DNA of 64,000 nt, taken from contig JAGKQI010000088.1 of the NCBI GenBank assembly GCA_018806915.1, forward strand, positions 372,001 to 436,000, in the 5' to 3' direction. The DNA is from Phytophthora colocasiae (Eukaryota; Oomycota; Peronosporomycetes; Peronosporales; Peronosporaceae). Of the stretch, positions 19,783 through 30,513 are shown in pieces. Within the stretch, counting starts at the first letter, position 1. Every line of letters begins with the position of its first letter. The position numbers and the translations under genes were made by a program. The notes beneath the pieces were generated by a model, which was not told the origin of the DNA, ran no database searches, and saw only the letters and a list, made by a program, of their open reading frames with translations.

Positions 19783-21176
19783 TGTGGTGAAGCGGACGAA
19801 AATTTTTCCCGGAGAGGCGATATCAGCCACGAACCCGAATAGAGTCGGAACGAGCGACAGGGGGGACCTGTGATCCCCAGATCTGGGTCGAATCAGACGA
19901 AGGTACGATGGGTCCCGCCGGGAACAGGCAACGGAGACACCGGCGAAGAAGCAAGTGGAGCGGTGTTCGTGGGTGATCCGAATCCTGCCGTGGTGTTCGT
20001 GGGTGATCCGAACCCTGCCGGAGGAAGAATGGGGAAATCAAGGATGTTCTCGCGCGATCAACGATGACGGGGCCCCAAGCGAGCACGATCAGCTTACCCT
20101 GGCGCCCCGAAGCCTCTAACAGCGCGATCCAACTTCCCCGGGCGGCGACGAAGCGAGATCACGCAGGATCACGCAATGATCCTCTCCCGTATAAGTACGA
20201 GATCAGCTCCGGATCAAGGTCAACCCCAGGCGCGACGCAGACTCTTCTGGTGGCCTGATCCGGATTCTTTGAAGGATCACCAAGCGGGATCAGGCAGCGA
20301 TCAAGTCCCGATTAAGTGCGAGATCAAGCTTCGGTTAAGTGCGAGATCAAGCTTCGGTTAAGTGCGAGATCAAGCTTCGGTTAAGTGCGAGATCAAGCTT
20401 CGGTTAAGTGCGAGATCAAGCTTCGGTTAAGTACGGAATCGGCTCAAGATCAGGTTAGGGAACCAAGCTAGGATCAGCTCTGTAGCCAGTGTCATGTGGT
20501 CGTAGGATAGTAAATCAGGATGGGATTAGTAGGCATAGGAATAACCATAAACAGAATCGAATTTGCCCTGAACCACTCAAGTGTCTTCGCTGCGCCTGGA
20601 ACCGGGAACTACATTGGCCCTACAAGCGTCAGGAAGGTAAGGATACGTGACCTAGTATAGCGGTTAAGTCTGGATAATATATTGGCCAGCTTTGCCCTAT
20701 CTAGTGAACTATCCTTTAAGTGCATACATCGGATCGGAAGGAATTGGTTGTTTAGCCTAAGGATCCCGTCGAATCTCGCCCCCTCAAGACCCCCGCTATC
20801 GGAAGCGGAAAACAACGGAAAGGAAGGGACTGAATCCCGAACATTGGATTATTGGAAGACCTGGATCAAGAACCAGGCACCCGGATCAAGGCTCGAGAAC
20901 TCGCCTACGACCGGGATCAAGTACTCCGAGGTGGAGTGAAGAACTTCCACGCCGCCTCAAACCCCTGCGTCACCCAAGACTTTCTTCCGACCTACAGGAC
21001 ACCTTCAGAAGTCACCTGGAAGAGCGTAACCCGCCTACCGACGGGTACACAAGGTGGATACTACACACAGCTAGATCACGGATCATCGGGGGACCCCCTC
21101 CGTTAGTCGGTGTCTGGGCGCAAGTGGTGATCAGAAACCTGCCCTAACGAGATTTTGGCAGATCCGCTCCACCACA
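19783..21176 (+). repeat. 5' LTR of element A
   Basis: It begins TGTGGTGAAG and ends CCACA, so the termini are a TGTGG/CCACA inverted repeat. The first about 1 kb is almost identical to 62978-64000: one substitution near 19800, three single-G indels near 20450-20475, and two fewer 23-bp units on the right. It also holds a direct repeat of GTGTTCGTGGGTGATCCGAA near 19963 and 19992. Confidence 0.92.
20316..20430 (+). repeat. five 23-bp tandem units in the element A 5' LTR
   Basis: The unit is GTGCGAGATCAAGCTTCGG plus TTAA, five exact copies. The 3' LTR has three (63511-63579). Copy-number difference between the two LTRs of one insertion points to slippage after or during insertion. Confidence 0.92.
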
Positions 21177-23504
21177 ATGGTGCGCGTGCCCGGATCTTCT
21201 GGTGACTTCGGATATCACCGTGAGTCCCAAGAAGATGTCAAGATTAAAGAAGAACAAGGGGAAGAAGTGCCTACGAAGGTCGGATCGACGGAGGCATCGC
21301 TTAAAACGGAAAGATCCACAGATCAGCAGAGTTCTGGGAGGATCTCTACTGACAGACACGAGGCAGACCTGGATCGAAATCCAGATCTCGAAGAAAAACC
21401 TCGAATTCCTCCCAAGGCCCCGTCGAGGGCCATTGCGGATCTCGATGAGAATCGAGATCCGCACACGAGCGATAAGGAATCAGCAAAGCTGAAACCTAAT
21501 CTGCTCACCAAGTCCACTGTTGCCTCAAGATCGACCAAGAAAAAGAAGATCAAGAGCACCCGGACGAAATTGAAAGCTCCAGACTCAGAGCCAGAAGATG
21601 TGATCAACCCAGGATCAACGATCACCAAGGACGCGATCGAGCAGGCCTACTACAGGAAGAGGCTAAGCGAGACCTTGCTTAACGATCCTGTTCTCACGAT
21701 CATACAAGTCCGCCAGATCGGTAACCTCACCGGCCCAGTGTCGAAGCCCCGGACTAGCTCTGACCGCCTGAACGCGGTGAAGATCCTACTTGATCTGCTC
21801 CAAGAAGCTGGTTTGGTGGCTGGAGAGTTCGACCCAAACTCTCTATTTGATTTGGAACTGCAAGCGATTCAATCTGCGACCCATGATCTATTCGACTCCC
21901 TCAAGATCTTGGTCGGCGAGCGCCCAATGACGCCCGACCCAGGCTATCAGACTGGGTCGTCATGCTACGCGTCAGCGACCTCGGAACCAGACTCAGATAG
22001 CCCGAGAAGGCTGCAACGCATGTCGCTAGGGCCCTCCGGCGCCAAGTTCCTGAAATCACGAATGAAGAAACAGGATACGCGATCGGTGGCTGCGAAGCTG
22101 GAGGTCAAGATGCCCGATCAACAAGAAAATCGCCGGATCCGGACGGACCAGACCGCGCCGACGACTAATTCCACTGGATCGAGAAACAAGTTGGACGACT
22201 ACTTTCAAATGGCGATGGATCGTTTCTTAAAAGAACGGAATCTCGCGACACCCCGATCGCCGATCAAAGGGGAGTTGGATGTTGAAATGGAGTCCGTCAC
22301 GGCCTCGGATCCGGACGCATGGGAATACGATCCGGACGATCTGGGCATACCAAGTTCCGGTGGACAGATATCGAGCCGAGCCACGATCGCATCCGCGGCG
22401 ATCGGTCAAGGAGGATCGTCGATGATCCAGCGGGTCCGGATCTCAGCGATCTCGGATCTGAAAGATTTTGCGGGTAAAGATCTGGACGAAGATCGCGCTC
22501 GGGCCTGGATCAGTAAAGTCAAGTCGGCGTTCCAGCGCGATCAGGCTACGGAAGAAGAGAAATGCCTCACGTTTGCAGATCTGATGGTGGGACCGGCAAA
22601 GAACTGATACAGGCAGCTCAGTCGAACGACGAAAACCAAGTGGGCGGATCTGTTGGACAGTTTCCAGACCCAATATTGTGGGTTGGGCATGTCGGTCGCG
22701 TGGCAATACTATCATGCTCGCAAGCGATCGGAAGAAACCCCTCTCGATTATCTCTACCGGCTCAACGTGGCGGCTTTACGTGCTAGACTGAAGATTAAGG
22801 ACGGGAGCCCTAAGGCCCGCCGAGAACATGTGGACCACTACATAGAGACATTGGGAGATCCGGAGTTAGCTGATCGGCTGACCCTACTCCGACTGAGTGA
22901 CGTCGAGGAGCTGGAGGAGGTACTCCGTGCCCGGGAACGGGCGAAAAGCAGACAGCGTAAATCTGCGTTCGGATCGAAGTACAGACAAAAGGCGCCGGCC
23001 AGTGCCCCGGCAGCACCCACCCGAGCGGTGGTACGGGCGATCCAAACTCAAGACCCGAGCTCAGAATCAGAAGAAATATCCGGATCGGATGGATCCGATT
23101 CTGAAGGCGATCTCCGGAGGATATATCTTGCCGCGTCAGAAGACAAGCCGATCGGTACTGGGGGCGCTCCCCACCAACAGGATCAGTCGCGATCGCACAC
23201 GAACGTGCAGGATCGAGGCCGGATCACGGATCGCAGACAATCAGATCACGATCGAGGTCGCTGTTCGCATTGTGGATCGCGGAAGCACACGGATCTGGAC
23301 TGCTGGAGACGTCTAGCCTGTGACAAGTGCGGAAAGAGGGGCCACCCAACGGATCGCTGTCTATATACATGCCGTGGTTGTGGGGAGATCCATGAAGCTG
23401 GAGAATGCCCCATGGAAGAATTCTACAACCAGATCCGCAAGTGGTACGATCCGACCCGACATGCCGGACTGTTTCCCGAGAAGGTGGAAAAGATGTTAAA
23501 CTAG
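21177..23504 (+). CDS. gag: Gag of element A, with one in-frame UGA
   Basis: A 776-codon frame runs from an ATG overlapping the PBS to TAG 23502-23504, interrupted only by TGA at 22605-22607, inside the retroviral-type gag domain (after MVGPAKN, where this family has Trp). The N-terminal half is acidic and low in complexity. The capsid-like domain spans about residues 440-600 (WADLLDSFQTQYCG, ETPLDYLYRLN). Three zinc knuckles follow near 696-745: CSHCGSRKHTDLDC, CDKCGKRGHPTDRC and CRGCGEIHEAGEC. Gag should form the particle and bind element RNA. The frame ends in TTA AAC TAG at the frameshift signal. The UGA is either a Trp-to-stop mutation or a consensus error. Confidence 0.85.
21178..21198 (+). 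promoter_or_regulatory. tRNA primer-binding site of element A
   Basis: One base after the LTR, TGGTGCGCGTGCCCGGATC is complementary to a tRNA 3' end (CCA, an acceptor strand, then a T-stem beginning with the conserved C61). Twenty-one bases are identical to the site of element B. The gag ATG (21177-21179) overlaps the first bases. I cannot name the tRNA. Confidence 0.8.
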
Positions 23505-23542
23505 GACGCTCGCCGGTTTGGAAACCGGTACGAGCCGAGCGT
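23495..23542 (+). promoter_or_regulatory. candidate -1 ribosomal frameshift signal, gag/pol of element A
   Basis: GTTAAAC (23495-23501) is read TTA AAC before the gag stop TAG. Four bases later a two-part stem begins: outer ACGCTCG/CGAGCGT (23506-23512 with 23536-23542), inner CCGGTT/AACCGG (23513-23518 with 23523-23528), loop TGGA, and a 7-nt bulge (23529-23535) on the 3' side. The pol frame is the -1 frame and is open across the site. The same heptamer and identical geometry with different sequence occur in element B. Confidence 0.8.
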
Positions 23543-26347
23543 TCTGAGTACTGCATCTATGCATATGTGAACAAGAAATCGAGAGATCAAGATAAGGAGA
23601 ATTCGGATCTGCGCGGTAATACATGTAAGTTGCATTCGTATACTGCTAAGATCGCGAGTCTTCCCCGGATCGATGAGTTCTCGCGATCTGGTGCGGAAGT
23701 GACCTTGGAGCTCAAGGAAGGAGAATCCAGGGGGTATTGGAAATACCACGCACCAGGAAAATGGTTCCGCCAAGCCAAGATCCCAGGCAAGATCAATCAT
23801 GAAAGAGCGATTTTGCTTCTGGACACTGGCGCCGAGGTATCCATCTTGGATACCACCTTTGCTCGTAAGGTTGGGTGCCACTTTGACACTAGTCAAAGAC
23901 AGGAGTGTGTTAGGATCGGGGATAATGTGTACACCACCGAGGGAAGGACGAGGGTCAAGATCACGCTTGCGGGATACTTGGTCTACTTTTTCGATATTTG
24001 GATCGGGGATCTATCCGGGCAAGATGCGATTCTGGGTATGGATTTCATGATCCCGGCTGGGGTCCGGATGGATCTTGCGAAGGGATCGATGTGCTTGCCT
24101 AACGAAGTGGGGATCCCACTTAGTGGTCGCAAGAGGTTATACGGAGAGAAAGTAAGATCGGTAAAATTGGAGGAAGATCTACATATCCCAGTTGAGGGAT
24201 CTGAAGAGACCGCATCGAGAGTGAAATTATCGGCGACGGAGAAATTGTGGGTGACCAGAGGCGACCAATGGGTACCCACCGTGGTAAATGGACCCGGCCG
24301 AACTCGGTACTTAGTGATCACGAATTTGAGCGAGAAGATTTTACGACTGGATCACAGATTACATGTCGGAATGGTACTTGATCAAGAAAAAGTTCCTCGA
24401 TACCCCGGGTTTGTGTCGGTCGGATCCCGGCGCTACATGGAGTGGCAGAATCTAGCTCTAGAAGCGACTGTGGACGCAAGACCAGAACCTCAGGAAACCG
24501 TAGAGATCTCCTTACCGTCGGTCGAACGGCCGACCTACGTTACGCCGCGATCTATACTCCGTCGAGGTGGGACGGCCAAGACCGATCTTGATCCTGCACC
24601 GATATCGACATTGGAATCTCGATCATCAATCCGATCGACCGACGCAGCTGAAGTCAAGGTCACTTTCCTTGAACCCAAACAGGATCCCATGAATACCCCA
24701 CCGATCACGATCATTTCCGACAGGACCCCGAGTGGCGAAGCTGGGGGCGGTGAGACTGAGACGAATGAGAGCTTGCCAGATCAGGCCCCAGATCGGACAG
24801 ACCGGACATGCGAAGAAGAGATCGAGGTAAAAACAAAAAAACCAGATTTTAAAATCGAGATCAAACATGAATCCGACGCTAACGCCGGCCCCACGGCTGA
24901 GGGCACCCCGATCCTGACGGCCAAGGACGATAGACTCCCTGATCCATCAACGAACGAACCCGATCCGACATCTCCGGAAGGGATCGAGAACGCCGATCAG
25001 ACCCACTTACACGAAAGTGGCGATTTTTCGGCCGAAGATCTAGCCGATAATCTCGCAGTAGTACCAGAAATCCAGATCTCCACCACTGAAGAAGTCAAGA
25101 TCGAAGATCTGCAAGTAGGAAATCCGGGATCGGCTACCCCGGAGGAGATCGAGAAACTTCGACAGATTATTTGGAAGAAGCGACATCTCCTGATCGGAAA
25201 GGGAAACGCACTTCCTCCAGCGGCCAAGGGTGTTATATGCGATATCGACGTGGGTGATGCACAGCCGATCGCACAACGAGTCCGAAAGGTGGCGCCACAG
25301 TTCCGCGAGAAAGTATCGGATCTCATCAAAGGACTCCTAGCTGCCAAGATCATCCGGCCATCGACCTCGCCATGGGCATCGCCGATCGTGGTGATCATCA
25401 AGAAGAACGGCGTGGACATCCGACTATGTATCGATTATCGGCTGGTGAACGGTCTCACGAGGCTGATGATCTACCCAATGCCTCTGATCAATGACCTGTT
25501 AGAAGATCTTGACAAGGTTCTGTGGTATTGTTCATTAGACATGGCGAGCGGGTTCTGGGTCGTGTCAATGACCGATCGAGCTCGCGCGATCTCAGCTTTC
25601 ATCACCCCGTTCGGCCTCTTCGAGTGGAATCGCATGCCGTTCGGGCTGAAGAACGCCCCTCAGATCTATCAGCGTCTTGTGGACAACGCCCTATATGGAT
25701 TTTTGAAGATCTCCCAGTCAGGGAATACGGAAGACTCTACAGATGTGTTTGAATCAGGGGTCCCGGAAGATCCTGGTCGCCCGTCGGTTCTAGGACGGAG
25801 ATCCTACATCGACGATATCTTGATCACGGCTGGAACATGGGATCAAATGTGCGATCGGGTGGAAGACCTATTGGAGGCCTGTGATAAGTGGAATCTCTCG
25901 ATCAGTGTGGCGAAGAGCTTCTGGGGCATGGATAAGGTGGAATATCTCGGACACAAAGTGTCGATCGACGGATTGGAGGCAAACCCGAAAGACCTGAAGT
26001 CTCTGACGGATCTGCCATTCCCTGGGTCGCTCCGATCCATGCAATCGTTCCTGGGAAGTTTGAATTACTATAGTCGGTTCATCGAGGATTATGCGATCTA
26101 TGCATCGGTCCTATATGAACTACGTGAAGTGGAGTTCGCAGAACTGAAGAAGCGACCAGATCTTCGAAAGATCATGGATGGTACGGACCCGATCAATCGA
26201 GATCCCGTTGCACTTAAGTCGAATCAGGATGGATCACCCGACACCTTGACTCAAAAGGGGAATAGTACACCGGATCCTGACTTGGGGGCGACGCCTCCCC
26301 CCTGTTCAAGCAAGGTCGAAACCAATCTGGCCCAAAGAGCTGGCGAC
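23501..26347 (+). CDS. pol: Pol of element A, N-terminal part: protease and reverse transcriptase
   Basis: This frame is entered by -1 frameshift and runs 949 codons before element C interrupts it. The aspartic protease has LLLDTGAEVSILD (DTGA at 23822-23833, residue about 108) and a second-half motif DAILGMDFM. A long acidic linker (about 24480-25130) precedes RT. RT motifs are SPWASPIVVIIKKNG, LCIDYRLVNG, SLDMASGFW, MPFGLKNAP and catalytic YIDD (25805-25816). About 35 extra residues lie between the NAP motif and YIDD. The RT connection (GSLNYYSRFIEDYA) follows. The protein processes Gag-Pol and copies the RNA in the particle. The frame continues at 56919, so a CGAC-duplicating insertion caused the break. 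Confidence 0.88.
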
Positions 26348-26779
26348 TGTCGCGACCTAGCTAAGGATCGGGTACTAGCGGGCTGTTATGTGAGTGCAGG
26401 TCCGGGCAGGGAGTTAGAAGACTTAACTCAAACAAATATAAGTAACTTGTTGTTGTTCTTCTTCTTAGCAGGTAAGTTCACGACTGACTAGTTATATAGG
26501 GAGCTCATTTCACTCCAATGCACACTTTGTAGGGACGACTCCCCGTCGATAGCGTAGGGCGAGAGCCCTCGGAGATGTCCTCCCTCCGCACGACACTCGC
26601 GGGAGGACGTTAATGGACCGTTCGGGTGTAGTAAAAGGGGACAAGCCCCAGAGAGGACCTCGGACAGTATACTACGCCAAGTAGTCACAACACGGCGAGT
26701 ACGACGAATTGCAATGCCCCGAGGCATGGGGCACAGCCGAACACGCTGGTTCGGGGGTCTCATTCCCGGGCACGGGACA
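26348..26779 (-). repeat. 3' LTR of element C
   Basis: 432 bp; the plus strand begins TGTCGCGACC and ends CACGGGACA, so the termini are TGTC/GACA. It differs from 56483-56914 by one base (T at 26402, C in the other copy). The sequence next to it (minus strand GGTCGGGGAGTT, 26780 onward) is a weak polypurine tract. Confidence 0.92.
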
Positions 26780-26924
26780 AACTCCCCGACCATAAGCCGA
26801 GCGTCCTCGGTCGGCCCGGTCGTGCTCCATGTCGCGGAGGCATTGGACCACGCGCTGCTCCTCCACATTTAGGACAACGGCGGCTTCGCCAGACTCGACA
26901 CCAGGAGGGTAAGAGGTCGAAGGC

Positions 26925-26984
26925 GAAGTAGTCGTAGGCGAAGTAATCATAGGCGAAGTAGTCGTAGGCGAAGTAGTCATAGGC
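26925..26984. repeat. four 15-bp tandem units near the element C 3' LTR
   Basis: GAAGTAGTCGTAGGC is repeated four times with one or two changes (26925-26984), at the end of the membrane-protein frame. The unit itself contains the AGTC word. Confidence 0.85.
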
Positions 26985-27900
26985 GCATCACACGAAGGTC
27001 GTCGTGGAAGGACCGAACTTCGCTTCCGAGAGGAGTAGCTGTAGGACGACTAGTAGCAGTAGAGTGTACCCTCGACCCATGGAGACTGGCGAGGCATGCA
27101 GCTTCGCGACGATTACATCGATTAACTTCGCGGCGAACCGACCTGAGTGCCTCCTTCACCACTACACGAGGAGTAGCTTTCTCCAGATGCCCACTCCATT
27201 GACTCAAACGCCATATATGGGTCACAATTCCCACCACCACCACTATAACAGTCGCGGGAGTCAACCAGCTGGTCCACTCGAACATCAGGTTGAGCGAGTT
27301 CGCGAGGACCAGTAAAGCAGCCAAACCAGTAGTTCCTAATGCTAGGAATTCCAGCAAGTCGAATAATCACATGGGGAGGTGGACGACCAGAGAGAGAACT
27401 AGCAACACGAACCAGCAGAAGCCCTTGACGATAGCCACGACACGTTGACAGACGGTGGCCCAAGCTTCCCACGACGCGCGAGAGTAAGCTAAGTAGGAAT
27501 AGCCCGACCGCATACTCAGGTCAGGGATGTAATCGCCAAACGTGACGAGTAGAGCCGTCCACCAACTCCGTAGCATCACCCCATATTGGCCATACTCGGC
27601 TTCACCTTCCTCGAGCACTTGGACGGGAACAGCAAAGAAGGCATTCCACAGGGCAAAGGCATATGAGGGTCCAGTAAGTTGGTTGAGTTCTGGGTCACGG
27701 AGAACGTCCTGGTAGCGAGTTACGAAGTCGACCATCATTGTCGAGTTTACAGATACTACCATCCAAGCTTGAGTCACTAACGACCAGACAACTCCGCGGA
27801 CTGAAGACGTCAGCACCCAGATTGTCACAGTCGCCAAATAAGCAGGAAGTAGTTCAAGACGAAAGTAGTGATCGTACGTCGACTGCAGTAGCTCAAACAT
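26977..27900 (-). pseudogene. polytopic membrane-protein ORF in the env position of element C
   Basis: A sense-orientation frame from ATG 27900 (the frame is open from about 27950) to 26977, interrupted by one TGA at 27364-27366. It has five or six hydrophobic segments: LPAYLATVTIWVL, RGVVWSLVTQAWMVVSV, SYAFALWNAFFAVPVQVL, WWTALLVTF, CWFVLLVLSLVV, LGTTGLAALLVLANSL, TPATVIVVVVGIVTHIW. A basic, soluble tail follows (KATPRVVVKEALRSVRREV). It has no signal peptide, furin site or fusion peptide that I can see, so it is not a typical retroviral envelope despite its place between integrase and the 3' LTR. A captured host membrane protein is possible. Confidence 0.5.
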
Positions 27901-28319
27901 GTCGTAGGCAGGTAGGAGTCGAGAGTTGGAGTTCACACGGGAGTCACTTGTTCAGGGCGAGTCCAAAGAGGAAGTGAGAGTGGCACAGTACAAGCTCCAG
28001 TCAAACTAAACGTTCGACTCATTAGGAAGCTTCCTTACCCCAAAGGAGAGCCGTACACTTCACTTTCGTAAGGGGAAAAGTTCGAGAAATCCCACTGAGC
28101 AGTTCCCGTCAATTCCCTAGGTCTTTCACGGAGATTGCCCGGAAATACGCACGTCTCGTCCCAAGACACAATGGGGCACAGGACAAAGCCTCCTAGAGGG
28201 CAACATATGCACAGAGGCTGTATAGTCACTCGCCCGGCCAACGAGTGGCTCTCATTCTCCAACTTGCCTCGTAGCCGACACAAAGACCACCAGTCCCCAG
28301 TTTCTTTCCCAGTATCACC

Positions 28320-29968
28320 ATGGGCGCAACCAAGTCCGCCCCCGGCACACCCCGTCCTGCTTCGCCGTCAGCCGCCGCGTCGACCACTGGATCGTTGAAT
28401 GACGAGATTGTAAAGCAGATTGCAGCCATCATCGTCCCGGGAGTGACTTCATCGGAGGAGAGAATCAAGAAGCAGGCACAGCGGGAATTCTGGTCAACCA
28501 TGAGGGAGAAACTATCTGTGAATGAAAGCTCTTCGGGTCTGTTCGTCTTAGACCAGGTAGCCCTGGCCATCCTCGACGACACAGACGACAAGGACTCGGC
28601 CTTCACTGACCCGTGATGCTGCTGCCAAAACCTTCGGCACAACGAGAGGCTACAAACGCCTATGTCCACGACAGGTTTTCGAACACACACGACCTCCCGA
28701 ATCCGGAAGTCAACTCGGCACCAGTAATTCACGGCAATGCGCCCCCTGTTGCGAAGATTACACCCAAGCACAAAATCACAAAGAAGAAGGGGAAGGAGAC
28801 GCCGGCCGAGGCCGCCACAAGCGCAGCCCTCTTGGCTTTGGGCAAAGATAAAACCCCTTCAGCGTTGGGCAAACGGAAATCGTCTCTCAAGGCGCCCAAA
28901 GAGGCAAAGAAGGCGAAGGAGTCAGACGACTCAGCAGCAGCTCCACCCGAGACTGATTTCAGTCCCCTCGTCCTCGCTGATAACACGCCAGCCAGAATCG
29001 CCGCGGACATTGAAGCTATATACCGTCGGGCGTCGAACATGAACAAGTTCTGCTTTGAGCTCGCGTACCCGTGGGAACATTCAAAAGTGTGGTACGATCC
29101 TCTCGAGAACCAAGATCTGCACACAGCACACTGGCGTTTCTGGATGGCTAACCGCAGCCGCTTCTTCGAGTGGCAACTTCAGGCTCCACTTCGGAGTTCA
29201 ACGGCCAAGGGCCAGAGGCGTCGCTGGAAGCAGTTGGCTTGTACAGAGCGACTCAAGTTTTTAAGTCACTGTATCGAGAACCGGGGCTACTATGAGTTCC
29301 TGCGACTCTTCGAGGGAGTCGAACAGGATCGTTTACTCATGTGGATGGGAGGACAGCCAGGCAAGAATGCTCCGGATGCCAACAAGTACGAAGGCCCCAC
29401 TATCCAGAATCTCACGAGTCTATACGCTCAAGACCGAGCAGCCTACCACGCTCGCGTAAAGGGGGCGTTAAAACCGTTTCAGCTGGATCAGGGAGGTTTT
29501 CGCAACATCACCTCTTTGTTAGTGTCCACCAATGCCCTGGATCCAGACCAGAAGCCTGTGAATCGCTTGACCGACGAGGCTTTAGCCCTGGTTCGCAGAG
29601 ACGTTTGCTCCAAGGAAGATCCCGACAAGGAACGATGGGTTGGCGATCGTCTTTCGGGTGTCTGGTACAAGCTGACCCACTGCAGCCGTATCAAGAAGTT
29701 GGAGAGGGAGATAAAGGGGAAGGTCAAGGCCGGCACCTACAAGCCTTCGTTCATTCCACCATTCAGCGCCAAAGAGGAGAGCGTGCCGGGGTTTACGCGC
29801 TGGATCCGTCCTGATGGCAGCCACACCGCTGAGGTAGCCACCCCGCTGGGAGGAATTCCCGGGAAGAGAGGGTCGGAAGAGAGCGAGTCTGGAGGCGAGA
29901 GTGACTTCGAGGAGGACGATCTCGACGAGGAGAAGCCGCCGGCGCCGGTTAAATCTGCGCCAGCGTGA
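28320..29968 (+). pseudogene. antisense ORF of element C, protein of unknown function
   Basis: On the strand opposite to element C gag-pol, ATG 28320 opens a 98-codon frame (MGATKSAPGTP...) that stops at 28616; a second frame, open from 28613, continues to 29968 (about 450 codons), so one indel or a small intron near 28600 is likely. The N-terminus fits a myristoylation signal (Gly2, Ser6). A Lys-rich stretch (ITPKHKITKKKGKE, KRKSSLKAPKEAKKAKE) is followed by a globular domain at about 110-370 of the second frame (FCFELAYPWEHSKVWY, HTAHWRFWMANRSRFFEW, RLLMWMGG) and an acidic tail (ESGGESDFEEDDLDEE). No family is recognised. The position matches the antisense ORFs of A and B. Sequence similarity to them is weak at best (H-x-x-[QA]-x-[FW]-W-like). 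Confidence 0.6.
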
Positions 29969-29971
29969 AGA

Positions 29972-30513
29972 CGTAGTTGGGTTTCGAGGTAGTAGTAGGA
30001 TGGCAGTTCATATCACTTCATGTAGTCATCAGGCCTTAACTTGTGTAATCCCAAGTCACTTACTCGTTTCATCTCTACAATTCCAGTCAAGGTTGTAGCT
30101 TCTCTTAGTGGAGGAGTCTTCTCCTAGTCTAGTAACACTCAAGGGTCGCAAGGTGGTCTCACTCCGCCAACATTCACCAAGAGAAAAGAAGTCACCTGGT
30201 CACCAAAGTCATCGCGTAGTCGATAGCCTCCAAGTAAGCCGTAGTCATCGTAGAGTGGTAAATCATCAAGTGGTAGTAAATCACCAAGTAGGAGTCAATT
30301 CCAGTGACTTGTAGTAGTCAGCAGTCGTAGCACAGTTGAGATTGTCCCCAGCTAAGCAGTCGCTAAAAAGTTCACAGTGTTATGCAGGGACAGTCCGCGG
30401 GCTGTCCGAATGTAGTTGAAAAATGTAGAGAAGAGTGTTCCACTCGAACACTCGCGTCGAGGGACTTGCCGTCAATGGGAGTTACCACCCCCTTGACTAG
30501 TCCGACTCACCCC
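29972..30513. other. element C non-coding spacer after integrase
   Basis: About 540 bp lie between the end of integrase and the end of the antisense ORF, both transcribed toward it. It is dense in AGTC/GTAGT words (nine AGTC in about 250 bp at 30000-30250) and holds short direct repeats of GTGGTAAATCATC type near 30260. No ORF is supported. Confidence 0.5.

Noticed and set aside
20316..20430. CRISPR-like array
   Set aside because: The 23-bp units are directly adjacent without spacers and lie in an LTR of a eukaryotic element.
22605..22607. Programmed UGA readthrough inside element A gag
   Set aside because: It falls within the capsid domain at a normally conserved Trp, with no conserved counterpart in B; mutation or consensus error is simpler.
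26977..27900. Retroviral envelope glycoprotein
   Set aside because: Multiple membrane segments, no signal peptide, cleavage site or single C-terminal anchor visible; kept as an unassigned membrane protein.
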